NCBI GenBank assembly: GCA_963693285.1
Contig: OY848917.1
Location: 6,210,118 to 6,274,117, forward strand
Reading direction: 5' to 3'
Length of the DNA: 64,000 nt
Source of the DNA: Xestospongia muta
Taxonomy: Eukaryota; Porifera; Demospongiae; Haplosclerida; Petrosiidae
A program made the translations under genes and the position numbers. Under the pieces are notes generated by a model. That model had not been told where the DNA came from. It made no database searches and was given only the letters and a program-made list of their open reading frames with translations. The stretch's first letter is position 1. Every line of letters starts with the position of its first letter. Shown piece by piece: positions 1 through 13,069 of the stretch.

Positions 1-829
1 ACATGACTACTGTGTTAGAATTTGAAAATATTGAAAAAACCTGTTCAAATCCAACTGATGACCACACCCATCATTATTTCAATTAGAAATAGACTCTTTA
101 CCATCAAGTGCATATGTTAGCTTTGAGTTTCTACTCCTTTATCACACAATAAAGATGCTACAAGTAATTTCAGACAAAACCAAGTGCCTGTCGTAATACA
201 ATACAATCTATCACCTTTATTTCATGTTCACTTATTGATATTGTTACCTCATTTGAAGTCCATTACCACCCATAAATTTATTAAAGAACCAAACAGAAAG
301 GTATACTTTATAATAATATTATTATTATTTGTAATATCTATAATATTGTAGATAAAAAGGCATGTCAAATCAGAAGACACCACGAAGAGCAAAGGAAACA
401 TAACAAAGGAGGTATGACATTATGTCATATTTGTCACAAACACAACAGTTTTATTGTATATATAATAAGTACACTTGAGCTAGTGATTAACGTCGCTGTG
501 TGTGGGCACGTAGCGAGGGTGCTGTAGTCTGTCAGTGTATGTGTCAGTTACTCAGGTAAATGGCTTTGAACTGCTTTAACTCGGTAAACACAGCACTGGT
601 AGCTACCAAACTATAGTGGACAGTAGCAAAACTTCTGTACTTTTTAAGAATACTGCTATAAGGAGTGTCAAACGAACAAAATACTAAGTCTTTATACTTG
701 AGCTAGTGATTGGATTATTTGATTAAAATGCTTTGCTCAGGTTAATGTCATGAACTTAGCCTTACTTGTAATGTTGTAATTATCTTATAGTTGTATAAAC
801 TTATTATTATCTCCATTTGTTAAGGATTC
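1..829. other. Non-coding, no recognised gene
   Basis: AT-rich sequence with stops in every frame and no domain I recognise. A short phrase around 'gagctagtgatt' occurs near 477 and again near 699. The stretch may be decayed 5' sequence of the broken gene that follows, but no CABIT-coding sequence is readable here. Confidence 0.4.
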
Positions 830-1925
830 AAGTAATGTAGACTCCATCCACTCAAGCAACATCAACATGTAGGTCACACTCAAATACTAGTGACCACAAC
901 ATCAGTTTTGTAGCTGGTCTCAATGATGTTTACGAACAAGCAGAACCAGAATTAATACAATTTCAGAGCTAAACATAAATTTCAAGAGGATATTGATCGT
1001 CTTTATGATCATAATTTGTTAACCACTCTCCACTTCTTGAATACACAAATGCTCCTAGACACTCTAGTTCAACTTTGCTATCAGTACACAGATGTCCATC
1101 CACAAATGACTTTAAAAAAAGATTTGTCTAATTAAAATCTACCCACCAATAGTTGTCAATCTAGTATTGATTGTCAATTTAACATGCCCAGTGAAGAGTC
1201 GGAAGCCCAATCTATATCTCAGTTATCCAGTTTGGCTAATAGAATTGAATGGCTATAGAAATGTAACTCTCATTGTAATAGAGACAATGTCTGATGAAGG
1301 TAACGTTTTTAGTATGCATGTGGTTTGATTACTTTATGTTATAGATTGCTTCAACATTGTTGAATCAGATGCATCTGATACTAAAACGTCTGATGAACAG
1401 CTTAAGAATAAGAAGGCACTTACGCAGTACACATGCAGTTGATAAGGTACATATGCTATCATTATATCAAATGTGAACATTATATAATTGTAGATTAATG
1501 ATGTCATGTCTCATATTTGTCATACTTAATTCACAGATGCGATATACACGTGACAAACATGACTTGGTTATAGGCATACATTCACATATGCTTACCAAAA
1601 TTAGTAAGCATTTAGATCTGAATGATGCTATAGAAACACAACAATTATGTTTACTGCAATAAACAATTGTGTTTGTCTATCCTTAGTCACAAATAAAATG
1701 TTTTTGCTGGTCTAGATTATATTAATGACCATACATTTATGTAGGTCCTTATTTTGTTGGACAGACTTAACTTGATTCAACACAAAGATAAATTTGAACA
1801 TGAAAAAATTATAGGATCTCTGCTGCTAGAACAGATAATAATGTCTGAAAAGAATTAGGAGTTCGTAAGAAACTTGTGATCGCATCAAAATAATGAGAAC
1901 AATGGAAGGATGTGTGTCTTTAGAA
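830..1925 (+). pseudogene. Decayed 3' half of a CABIT-SAM gene
   Basis: The downstream exons of a family member are still recognisable but broken. A linker-like stretch near 920-960 reads NDVYEQAEPE. A remnant from about 1345, after an AG acceptor, reads DEQLKNKKALTQYT; it matches the DEEVKK...QYT exon of genes 2-5 but ends in a stop. From 1745, after a TAG acceptor, there is a SAM exon beginning VLILLDRLNL and containing IIGSLLLEQ. It is then broken by a frameshift and stops before GVRKKL and the final segment. No matching CABIT first exon is visible upstream. The order of exons matches the intact genes, so this is a dead array member and not a random SAM hit. Confidence 0.6.
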
Positions 1926-2231
1926 CTGCTTTATACAAACTAAGAAGCAGATAAAACTATATAACATTATGTTTATTTTTTTACTGATAATAAATATTAG
2001 TGTTTGTGTATGAACAAAGTCAACATTTCTTTTGCCTTGTCATGATTATTCTTTTAAATGGGTGGTAGAGTTGACATCATCAGTCACATTATGAAAGTAT
2101 TCAAATCAACAAAAACAACAATATTATTGTTGTTGTAAACAAAGTAAATAATAACTCCTACTTACTGGTGTCACTTAAGAGGTTTTAACTTTTAGTTAAA
2201 GATTCAAATCTATATATTCTGAGGGAAAGAT

Positions 2232-4086
2232 ATGGGGAATTCAGCAAGTGTACCAAGTTTAGAATTTGAGTCTATTTATAATGTTATCACCAAATATAAT
2301 GGGCGCTTTCCTGTTCTTGTATCAATTGTTGAGATTAAAAATTCAGGGGGATGTGACATCTCTCTAAAGTGTGGTCAATTGCTCTGTTTACATTTTTGTA
2401 AAGAGAGCAAGGTGTTTGAAATTGAAGCGAGTAATGGAGGCAAATATCTAGTACCTATTCATTCATCTATTCTCTGCAGTGTTTTGTACAATCCAAGTGG
2501 TGATGAGACGCGAGCTAAAAGAGGTAAATTTTTTCATGGTGCCGCTGAAATTATTAAATCAACACCACTACCTCAACTGTTGTTTGTTGAAAAAGAAGAT
2601 CATCACTCAAACATTGGTAGTCGTTCAGTCAATGAGGGTGAGATTCTTATTGTAAATGGTATCACAAATAACAGCAAAGGGAAAAAAATGCTGATGTGTA
2701 GGGATATTCAGACTTCAAAAATAAAGTATCTGAGTGAGACTTGTACAGCTACGTTTTCTACAAGACCCTCTTGTTTGAAAATACCAATTTCATCCTTAGT
2801 AGAAGGATTTAATTACCCTGTTTCTCTAATGCTGCATTCCCCATCATCTGATAGATGTGGTCTTTATAAAAGTGTCTGCACTTTAAAAAGAAGTTATTCA
2901 ACACTCTCAGTATTGGCAACGGTACATAATATTGAAGATGGTTTTTCTGCTAGATCAAAAAGATTGATCGAAATACTTTGTAATGCAACAATAACAGTGC
3001 AAGTTGTTGCTAGAAATGATGATGAAAGAGAGCAACTGAAATTATCACAAATGTCAGTTTTAACAACGTATTTTCCTTCTGCAATTGAAGAAGTAGTTCC
3101 TGATATGTCTACTTTAATAGACATTAAAATGCAAACAGAGCTCTTACAATCCATGTCTTCACGGGATTACAAGATTCAGGAGCTCTCAAAGCCAAAGAGA
3201 AAGAATCTATCGTTTAGTGGTGTAGAATCCCTTTCAAAAGATGAAGAAATGACTATCAATACATCAATATATTATGATTTTGATCACATATATGAACCAA
3301 TTAACCCAAGACCACTTGAAGAATGTCTTGATGAATCTTCCAGCTTTATACACGAAAAGAGAAAAAGGAGATCATCAACTTCGTTTGAAGTGCTAGATCT
3401 TTCTGAGTCTGGTGTATACGTTGATATGACTCAACAATACAGGTCCTTACCAAGAAAGTTAGAGGTAGAATCACAGTACCCCTTTGAGTCAGAATACAAC
3501 CAAGACACAGTGCAAGGTATGTTGTATATTAGTCACTTTCAGTTAAATTTTATCATGTATTGTAGATTGTAGTGGTAAAGGTAGTCCTTCTGATGAGTAC
3601 ATTGATATGACTAATGTGACACGTGAGAAAATGTTTTTACAAAGGAACTGGGACAAGGCTTCCCAAGATAATTATCAGTCAGAAGGTGACCAAGATAAAT
3701 CACACCACCTACAAGAAGGTAAACAAAGCTGATATCACTTAAATCTTTAATTAAGTTTTCAACGCATTCATTGTTTTCTAATAGGTACAGAATTTTCAGC
3801 AAAGATTTTGAAAAAATATAAAACCATAATTTCTCAGTACACTGTAGAAGAGGTAATAAAATTAGTAAATCTCTAAAAAATATTTGTAATATCATTACAT
3901 TAGGTTCAAGAGTTACTCGATGAGTTGCATATGAGTTCATACAAGGACGCATTCAAGAAAGAACAAATTTCAGGATGTTTACTGATAGAGCTTGATGAAG
4001 ACGTGTTGGAAAGTGAATTAGGAGTCACAAGAAAACTTGATCGAATAAAATTAATGAAATTGATTGAAGGAAGTCATACAACTTAA
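2232..4086 (+). CDS. CABIT-SAM adaptor-like protein, gene 1 (type I linker)
   Basis: Four exons are inferred: 2232-3516, 3566-3718, 3785-3852 and 3904-4086, all with GT-AG introns of 49, 66 and 51 bp; the product is 562 aa. Residues about 15-280 form a CABIT module with the two conserved cysteines, C82 (LCSVLYNP) and C171 (ETCTATF). The linker is charged and carries Y354 (YEPI), Y396 (YVDM) and, in exon 2, Y440 (YIDM). Both YxxM sites have the form bound by PI3-kinase p85 SH2 domains. The last exon (residues 503-562) is a SAM domain: LLDELHMSSYKDAFKKEQ, then ISGCLLIEL, then RKLDRIKLMKLIEG. GAREM proteins share this CABIT-linker-SAM order and recruit GRB2 downstream of receptor tyrosine kinases; a scaffold role here is inferred. 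It is the only intact type I copy; relics lie at 11.8, 14.3 and 39.7 kb. The start is the first ATG of the open frame. Confidence 0.85.
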
Positions 4087-4864
4087 TCCTAAGTTTGTAC
4101 AAGGAAACTCGATAGTTTAAATGAACAACAAACTACTAAGAAATGTGTGATGTATTATGTTTCAGACTGTTTGTTTGTAAAGTCTTCATATAGTATGTTT
4201 ATATTTGTTGGTTATTACTATATATATTATTGTGTTATTTTGTTATTAGTAGAACACTAACATGACAATTATTTTACATGTATATTGAATGAAATAATAC
4301 AAAGCATTCTCCAGCCAGATGCTAACAATCACATATAATTATGGCTCATAGTCACAATTAATTGTATATTAATACCGTTCATTACATGAAAATTCCTGTA
4401 ATGAAGTAACTTATCAACTGACTCAATTCAAAGTTCAGAGAACTTGTATTTAAAATTTAATCAGTTACAAATTTCTGTGCTTCATTACATCAACATGGTC
4501 CCACCTAGTTAGCCTCTCCCCCATTGTAGGAAGGGGGAGGGGATAGGAAGTGAAGTCACAATTATTGAATATACTCGTAAGGATGTGGTTAATTATAAAT
4601 AATGATTACATTGAAGTTAAAATTAAAAAGGCTGCCCTGATAGGAGGCCCCACCAAAAACCTCTGGAAAGAAATAGAGAGGTAGACCTCTACTAGATAAT
4701 AACGAGACTTTACTAGGAAAACTACCAAATTAAAAATGTAGAAAATTACACAATGTTCACACAGTATTTCTTGAGAGCAATAAATCTATCATATTGCTGG
4801 TGGTTTTGCCTATGCAATGAACAGCAAGGGCTAATTAAGAGTGTTTACTGAAAAATGTCACCTT
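4087..4864. other. Intergenic spacer with G/C-rich hairpin
   Basis: No coding potential is seen. At about 4514-4544 a C-run (CCTCTCCCCC) and a G-run (GGGGGAGGGG) form a short hairpin in otherwise AT-rich DNA. It lies between gene 1 and the retroelement relic. Confidence 0.4.
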
Positions 4865-7370
4865 CATTCTTCTTTTTTGAGTGAATTTTTTAGAGTTTGT
4901 ACAAATCTTTCTACAGCACCATTAGTGGATGGGTGTACATGGCTGATTTAAGATGCTTAATGCCATTGTTACAAAGGAAAGTAACAAATCCATGAGAAGT
5001 GAACCATGAGTCATTATTAGACATGAGCTGTTCAGGTAAACAAAAAAGAGAAAATATGTCATATAACTTTGATTGTTGCAGAAGTTGATGTAGATGATAC
5101 TTCCCAGGTTTCTGGACATAGTAACTGCAATTACAAGCAAATAGATTCTGCCTTATGATAGTACTACAAAATCAACATGGAAACCTTATGATAGTACTAC
5201 AAAATCAACATGGAAACCTTATGATAGTACTACAAAATCAACATGGACACACTGCTATGACCAACTTGACCAAGACCAAGGACGTAATGGAGAGTGAGGA
5301 GGAGTTAAGATTTGGTTAACTGCCTAGTATCTTTATCAATTGAGGGCCACCATACAAAGCTTCTAGCAACTTGTTTCACCTTATTACTTAGCTTCTGATA
5401 TCTGAGCTGGTCATCCATATCTTTCATAATGAAGAATTTTACTGAATAAGCGTCATTATAAGCAATGGTCTGGAGCTCAGTATAAGTAATAGACAATCAA
5501 CCAATTTGAGGGAGATTAATATAGTCAATGCTCTTTCAGCTAAAGTAGACTTATCCTCAGAATTTGATAATGGAAGATGAGATAACCCATTGGCGTTTCC
5601 ATAGGGCCTAGTAGATATAAATATAATGTCATAATGGTAAGTAGACAAAAGTATAGCTATTGCTGTAGTCAAGCAGCTGTGAAAGGAGGGATATATTTAT
5701 GAGAACCACAAACAGCAGTCATTGGCTTGTGGTCAGTGATTAGGGTAAATCCCTACCACATAAATACTGGTTAAATGTCTTTACTCAAAATATTAATAAA
5801 TCCTTTCCTTCTCAATTTGAGACTAAATCTTTATTGACTTTGATAGGGTTTGAAATGCAAAAGCTATAGGTTTTTCCACCCCTTTAGGTGAAAGATGGGA
5901 CAAAACTGCTCCAATCTCATACTTGGAGGCAACAGTTGCTAATCGAATAAGAAATAAGTGGTTATAATGAATGAGAACATTAGAGGTCAGCTTTTTAGTG
6001 GCTACTTTTACTGCCTTATTACATACTTCTTGACTACCTCCACTAATAATTCTTATGGAGCAGACTGTTTATGGGTTGCAATGTAGATGCTAATTGTGGT
6101 ATGATTTGTGTTGTAATAATTAACTAAGCCTAAGTAGGCTCTCAAGTCAGTGATATTCTTAGGCTTTGGTCCATTCACAATTGCTTCAATCTTATCATGG
6201 AACCATTCACTTTAACATCATGACCAAGATATACAACATAATTACGCATAAACTTACATTTGTTCTTTAACATGATTCCTTGGCACTGTAATCATATAAT
6301 TTCTTCCAGATTAAAAAGGTGCTCTTGATTGACACTTCCTGTTATCAATATATTGTCGATATAATAGATGGTGTGAAGTATTCCTTGTAAAATAATGTCC
6401 ATGGTTCACTGAAAGATAGTAGGAACAGATGCAATTCTAATTCTTCTATAAATGTTGTGTTTACTTAATGAATGAGCTCACTATGGTCTGTTGAGCCATT
6501 CTTCATTGCTAGTGTTTGCTTGCCAAGGGACTTGATATTTTGGGTCATCTCCTTAGTTTATCTTTTAACAGCCGAAGTCCACACACCCAGTGATCCCTCA
6601 AAGCATGATCAAGGTACACCTCAAACTGGCAATGAGTTGACAGCTGCTTAATTCAGGTACATAATCAACCACAGTTTCCCTTTGTTTTGTCCTACTGGTC
6701 CTTTGTTATGACAGGGAAGTGTCTAGGAACAATCACATATAGGAATCGTACAGCCTACAAAAATCTTCCAGCCCACTGAAATGACTCATGCACTTACAAG
6801 CTTCTCCTTTACACTTAATGACAATTCCATGGAGGCAGTACTAAAATGGACAGTCTGGGATTTTATCCGAAAGATCATCACTATATCCAATGTATATTTC
6901 AACAGCCATTTTGTGTTATTCACTCTCTTAACACATGCATAATCAGGTCTAAGTATGCTCTAAACACTTGTATATTACTGTTGTACAAGTCTTACATCAC
7001 TTGTCCCCAAATCCTTCCTCTCTTAGTGATAGGTCAACGATGCCAAACTAGTCTACCCTTCTTTTTGATTCCTTTTGTGGAAATGAAAACAGTAGGCAAT
7101 CATCGACAGAGTAGGTTGATAATACAATGCATCTTATAATTATGTACTTCTGTAAATCTTTGAATGCTTTTATCTATAGACGAGCTTGGCTGTAACAAGT
7201 TCTGGAGCAAGGAGTAGACTGGTACTTTCTTGTCTGATACATCATTTGCTGCGAAGAACAGATTGACTCTGTCGGTATATGTAGGCCGTAAATGACTCTG
7301 TCGATGGGTCAACAAACTCTTGCATTTCACCATATGTGGTCTTAACTGCCATCTTTGTCGCTATAGTCAT
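4865..7370 (-). mobile_element. Ty3/gypsy retrotransposon relic
   Basis: Reading the minus strand from 7370, a gag-like start includes TYGEMQEFVDPSTESF and RVNLFFAAND; gag continues with DHWVCGLR near 6590. The reverse transcriptase follows near 6290-6370 as YYIDNILITG, then QEHLFNLEEI and YLGHDV. The RT box is YIDN instead of YIDD. RNase H is seen as TLITDHKPM near 5725. Then come an integrase zinc-finger tail (ARSFVWWPSIDKD, about 5330-5370) and an eroded integrase core near 4880-5150. Many stops and frameshifts make it inactive. No LTR was identified. It sits between genes 1 and 2 and was copied with the array. Confidence 0.75.
5151..5249. repeat. 33-bp tandem repeat, three copies
   Basis: A 33-bp unit starting CCTTATGATAGTACTAC is repeated three times almost perfectly inside the gypsy relic. 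The second copy of the relic (near 15.2 kb) has a single diverged unit, so the expansion came after the block duplication. Confidence 0.85.
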
Positions 7371-8184
7371 GTCTGTGCTGGTTAATATAGATTTATTTGG
7401 ATTCAAGACAAATGATCACGGACTCAAAACAAATAAAAGTTAGCAATGATGAACACATGGGTACTAAACTGAGCATGCTCAAACTATAACAGTATTCATA
7501 AATAATTTAGTAACACACACTACACTCAATAGTAAGTTCTGTCAACAAGTTTAATGATAGTTGTATGATGCTTAATTGGAAAAGTATACTCAGAATCAAC
7601 TTTTAGCTACAAAGTCATAAATTTGTTGGAGTCTGCACCACCTCTACACGAGAAGTTATTTAAGTTATATATATAGCATCAATCAATGGTACATGGTTAC
7701 CTTCTAACAAATATTTTGTTTGTTAGTGTCAGCTTGCCATGAATATACCACTATCCCTTCTTTCCTAATGAGAATCTGTCTGTCACAGACTGTCTTGTCT
7801 ATAAATACTAGCGTCTATCTGCTGTACAATGAAATATCAATACAATAACATGCTCTCAGTTCTTCATCTTGTTGGATAGCCACCACATACAGTTTTTGAT
7901 GAGCAAGCAATAATCTGCATATTGTTGAACTGTCTGCACTGACATAAAAGTCTCCTTGAATCTCAGTCTGTATTTTTCAGTAAATAAACTACTTATTTTC
8001 TCTATTATCTATGTGATAGTATGTAACTGTCCCCGCTGGTTTGCCTGAACTTGATTTTGAATTAGGCGTCTAATAGACTATTTTTACGTTTCGATGACAT
8101 AATATATAATTATTGACTTCCGTCAGAATCCGTCTAGATTAGCTAGAAGGATCGCAATCTCGCCCAAAAAATCTGTAAGAAGAT
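7371..8184 (+). promoter_or_regulatory. Upstream region of gene 2, shared with genes 3-5
   Basis: This stretch is near-identical to 16251-17029 and recognisable before genes 4 and 5. It holds an inverted repeat at 7704-7726 (CTAACAAA / TTTGTTAG), a second short one in TCTGTCACAGA, and TATAAATA at 7800-7807, about 385 bp before the ATG. The TATA-like box is kept at 16672 and 35012 and degraded to TCTAAATA at 43093. A core promoter role is inferred from sequence and conservation only. Gene 2 lacks the GTTGCGAGGCAAC palindrome that genes 3-5 have closer to the ATG. Confidence 0.5.
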
Positions 8185-10573
8185 ATGTCGAAATCAGTTA
8201 CTCTTAGAGAGCTGGTGACACAATATAAACATCAATTTCCTCTTCTCGTGTCTATTTCAAAGTTAGAAAATCCAGTTGGCAGTGACATCTCTATACAGAA
8301 AGGGAAGCTACTCTATGTACATTTCCATAAAGAGTTTTATACAGTCGACATCAAGACCAGTGATGGTGTAAAGTACAAAGTACCCCTTCGGTCATCACTT
8401 TCTTGTAGCGTGTTATATCAACCTCGTAATAATGTAACAAAAGCGAAAAGTGGCTATGTTTTTAGGAATGTTTCTGAAATCATTCGTGCTAAACCACTAC
8501 CTAAAATGTTGTATGTTGAAGTTGGCTTTTTAAGTCCCAATGGTGAAGAAATATCAAGTGTTGAAGAGGGTGAAATTCTTATAGTAAATGGTGTGAGAAG
8601 TAGAAATAAAGTGAAGGTTTTAGAGTGTATGGATATTAATAGCAGTGAGGTCAAACATCTCGAAGAAACATGTAATGCAACATTTTCTACAAAGTCATCT
8701 CACTTAAAAGTCGACTTGTCAGAAGTTATACAACACCTCTCCTTACCAGTGCCAGTACGTTTTTGTATGTCCGATGATAGTCAGGTCTCTAGTGAGCTTG
8801 TTTGTACTATAACAGGCAAGTCTCTTTCTCAATCTGTCATCACTTCATTCTATGACAACAATCTTTATGACAACGATTTTCAAGAGGTTATTGAGATAGT
8901 GACTGATGCTTCAGTTAAGGTGAAAGTAATTTCTTTACCCGCTTCTGAGAAATCCGAACTTGAAAAATCAACATTTGATCTTCTAAAAGGATTCTCACCA
9001 GCTGTAGTAACAGAAGTAATTGCTGATGTGTCTACTCCAGTAGATACTAAACTTCAAACGGAGTTGTTTAGGCACATGAAAGAGGATATTTACTGGTGTG
9101 AAGAGGTTGTAAAGCCAGAATTATCCTCATTAAAGGGTTGTACCTTATCTTTAAAAAATGATCCAGTTGACAATACTCAGATGTCACAAGAATCAAAAGA
9201 ATCAGAAGCAACTCTACCACTTCTGACTTCTGATGTACAAGAGGACGAAATATATGAAGATGTTGCATCTTTAATTGAATCTGACTATAACAGATTAAGA
9301 GTGACCATTCCAGTGCCATTAGTTGTAGATGACAAAGAATCACCAGAGAGTACAGAGTATTCTTATACTAAATTTGAATGTCTTAATTCTACATCCAGTC
9401 GTATCTATCCTTCAAGAAAATCTATAGAAGTTCCAACCCCTATTACTGGTGACTTACTATCATTTTCTCCCAGCAGTGTAGTTGATCAAGTTGTTTACGG
9501 TCAAGACCATTTGGATACAGGCTAGTTGTGTCATAGTATGTCTAAAAATAACAGACTGTTTATTTTAGATGTTGATGATATATCATCTAAAGTGCATGAC
9601 ACTAAAACAATCTATCAGAATATGCAACAACTGCATACCACAGAAAAGGTAAGATGATAACATTTGTGTAATAATTGCTGGGTTTATATCATGTGTCTAT
9701 AAAAACCATAAGATGATATAATAAGTAGTTTATCTTATATATTCATGTTAATATTATATCTGAAGTTCATTGAGCTGTCAGTTAACGTAATTGCCTTACT
9801 CTGGATCACTATCATATACTACTCCATGATTCTGTATTTTTTAAAGAAATCTAAATTGGAAATTTTTCATAACATCAAAATGCCACAACTACAACAAGAA
9901 CAAGTTGAACAAAATGTTACTTTACAGCCACAACTTGAGTCTTCAGATCAAACAGTTCAATATTCTGCAAGTTATAGCCTTGCAGGTTTACCTGCTCAGC
10001 AATATCCAGCTTCTATAGCATCAACACCGTCAACACAATCAGTTCTTTCAACACACCCTCAATCAAATTGTTCCCTTACTGTTGACTCTCAAACGTTGGA
10101 TAGAAGTAGAAACAAGACCAAACATGATGCTGTTCAAAGTATTGGTAAGAGTGGCAGTTTAAGTATAGGTATGTGATTTTAGTTATACTAACAGTGCAGT
10201 TTTTCACATTATCATTACTATGTATAGATAGCAGTTTACAAAAGCGAACTGTAGATGAAGAGGTCAAAAAATACAACCAAGAGAGATTGAAACAGTATAC
10301 AATAAAGGAGGTAATCATATGCAATGTGTGTAATTAATAATTTATGTATTAATTGAAATGCATAAATTTTACAATTCCTTAATTTAATAGGTCCTAGATT
10401 TGTTGGATAAATTGTATTTAAGCAAATACAAGGAAACATTTGAAGAGGAACAAATCACAGGATCTTTGCTGCTAGAAATTGATGAAGAGATCTTAAAAGA
10501 AGATTTAGGAGTTCATAGAAAACTCGATCGTCTTAAGATAATGAGAGTGATTCAGGGACGTACATCGTTATAG
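8185..10573 (+). CDS. CABIT-SAM adaptor-like protein, gene 2 (type II linker)
   Basis: Five exons are inferred: 8185-9520, 9569-9648, 9847-10168, 10228-10310 and 10391-10573; the product is 667 aa. Intron 1 has a GC donor (CAG|GCTAGT), the rest GT-AG. CABIT covers about residues 10-265, with C74 (SCSVLYQP) and C163 (ETCNATF). The linker has Y357 (IYEDV) and a 27-residue exon 2 with Y461 in YQNM. That motif fits both the GRB2 SH2 rule (YxN) and the p85 rule (YxxM). SAM occupies the last exon (608-667), with KYKETFEEEQITGSLLLEI and RKLDRLKIMRVIQG. An alternative acceptor after 9765 would add 27 in-frame residues forming a hydrophobic, membrane-like helix (VIALLWITIIYYSMILYF). If intron 1 is retained, a TAG ends the protein after G446, giving a SAM-less form. 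Adaptor function is inferred from GAREM/THEMIS. Confidence 0.85.
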
Positions 10574-11764
10574 TACTCTGGTATAATTTAACTCTATCAC
10601 AATACCATGTTAAATATTCTGTACATATTTTAAAATTGAATTTATTAAATATGTTTGTGGTTATTTCATCATAAAGCTGTTTGTCTTGTACTGTTTATTT
10701 CATTTGTTTTATCCTAACAATATATATCACCTACTTATTAATCATTTTAACAACCAATTCATAACTTAAATGGACTGATTATAGGAATCTAGAATTCATA
10801 TGAATTTTTATTATAGAATTTGTTAGTATGTTGTACTACATGCAATATATGGTTATACAGGTTGATGTCAATGGAATATACATGTTTTTAATGTTTATAA
10901 TTTTTCTGTATGTTTTACTGTTACTTGTATAAAGCAATATATTATATAGCAAATATTTCATGTATGGTTTGCATTCCATAGTAATCCACTGATTAATTAC
11001 AAATAATTAGTTAGTTAAAGTAATATATGTTGTATTGAATATTGATATTGTTTGTAGGATAAGACATCAACCTTTAAAACATTTGTATGATTTATAAGTA
11101 TTATGTGTTGATGTTTAAAGAAATCAATTAAATTTTATTACCTTGTGATGCTAAGCAAACACATTCAAAGCAGAAGCTATTATAGTGCTTAAAGAATCAA
11201 GCACATTTCTATAAGTCAACATGTTGTTTATATAGTTTTGTTTATAAAGCATTATCAAATGTTTACAAGAGTTAATGTAAAATTACTGAAATTGCTCATT
11301 TGTTTAAAAATAAAATAAAATTAAATGACTATTTTGGGACTCTACCTACTTATGCTGACTTTAACACTAAAAGTATTAACCATCAATAGTATTAAAGGAA
11401 TAAACTACATGGGTTTAAGCTAATGACTTTGAATTAAGACTTTTCACTTACTGACAACTCAATGGCAAGGCTGTCAATGTACTCATACTTATAGTGTTCT
11501 AGAACTTATATAGAGCCATACAGTCTAGCAGTTTAGTTATGCATTCAAAGATGAAGCATTGTTTTGTTAGTTTATTATATTGTTGTTCACTATAACAGGT
11601 TCTTTGTTTTGTTATACAAAATTAAAAACTTTAATTTTAGTTATTTTCAAATTATTATTACATTGTAATAAGCTGATACAACATATTGTTCATTCTGACA
11701 CAAGGTGTACCTGGAAGCAAGTGGGCTGAGGGTTTCCCAATCCAGTCACACGTAGTCTATACAA
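10574..11764. repeat. 3' flank of gene 2, shared with other type II genes
   Basis: No gene is seen. The block around 11030-11340, containing GGATAAGACATCAACC, recurs at about 20350-20600 and 39860-40100 behind genes 3 and 4. The flanks were therefore duplicated with the genes. Confidence 0.6.
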
Positions 11765-12000
11765 TCAATTGATGACCAAGACACAGTGCAAAGTACATTG
11801 TGTACATAAATCTTTTTTATTGTGATAGATTGTAGTGGTAAAGGTAGTCTTTCTGATGAGTACATTGACATACTAATGTAACACATGAGAACATGTCTTT
11901 ACCAAGGACCATAGAGATGATTTCTCAAGAATATTATCAGTCAGAAGGTGACCAAGATACATCACATGATTCACATCAACAACAACAACAACAACAGAGG
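11765..12000 (+). pseudogene. Type I CABIT-SAM remnant (exon 1 end and exon 2)
   Basis: Sequence after a TAG acceptor near 11828 matches exon 2 of gene 1: CSGKGSLSDEYID is readable, then a 1-base loss shifts the frame just where YIDM should be. The preceding bases match the end of gene 1 exon 1 and its short intron. It ends in a (CAA)n run before GTAAAC. No SAM exon follows. Confidence 0.65.
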
Positions 12001-13069
12001 TAAACACAAAAGTATGGAATGTAACAGGATGTAACTAAACAATTTATTGACAAATTAACAATATTCATGTATACTTGCACCACCCAGTCCATGTGATCAC
12101 TCACACTAAGTCAACTAATGAACCATAACATGCTGCCTGCTACTATAAGACAGGAAATGTGATAAGTATCTATTTATTTCAACTACAATAACCTCAAGCT
12201 AGAAGGTAGGCCAACCTATATTACAATTAATATTATGTAAATAACTTAGGGACTGGAGGATTTTCAGAAGTTGAAGTCAGCCCTGAGGCCAAATAACAGA
12301 TCACAGTCATGATTCTACCATAAACATTACCTTTTAGTCTGATTGTACAGACAGTGAGCCATTAGCTTTTCAAAATTTTGTACAGATGATACACAATCAA
12401 TTGGTACATTAACTTGAACTCAATCAACATCAATGTCTTCACAGTCTACTATCACTACTAGTATGCATCATGAATCACTAGTGACAAGTACAGTCTAGAT
12501 AGTAATTTTGTAACAGGTCAGCTGAAGTTTAGAAAATCATCTCAATGAAACGACAGTGATATCCAAAAAAGGAGCTAAAAAAGTATAGACTAGGATAAGA
12601 ATATTATACAAGCAACCCTTCTTATCAATACTTATCCATGGATACACTTTTGCCAAGTGAAACTCATGGCTTATTGCCTCTACTATCACAAGTTCCAAAG
12701 TCTTTTGTAACTGAAAAAAGCAATGTAAAAGTTTACACGATTGTTCTATTTCCCACAAAGATGCTGTTGCAACAATTATTACACAAAAACATAACTGTAA
12801 ATGAATAATTCCAAATAGCACACAACCAAATCTGGTTGACACAAAGAGAAAGTTTACTTAACAAACTACTCACACTACATTATTTGCTTAAACAGACTCT
12901 TTCAATTTATAATGACCATAAAGCAGGTTCTAATTTAACAGTAATGCTCTGACAAATTCTAGATGAAATGTTATGGAGTAAGGAAAAGGAAGTACCAATT
13001 GCCTAAAATCATCAATAAAAACATTAAAATAATGGCTCACAATACATTATTATATTTGTTATTAGATAT
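12001..13069. repeat. Duplicated flank segment with locally inverted part
   Basis: About 12060-12700 is repeated at 20670-21400 and 40730-41700 (shared phrases include CCATGTGA and ACAGGAAATGTGATAA). Within it, roughly 12750-12917 appears in reverse complement at 41806-41993. No coding region is supported. Confidence 0.6.

Noticed and set aside
3611..3952. Minus-strand 113-codon open frame
   Set aside because: Shadow of exons 2-4 and short introns of gene 1.
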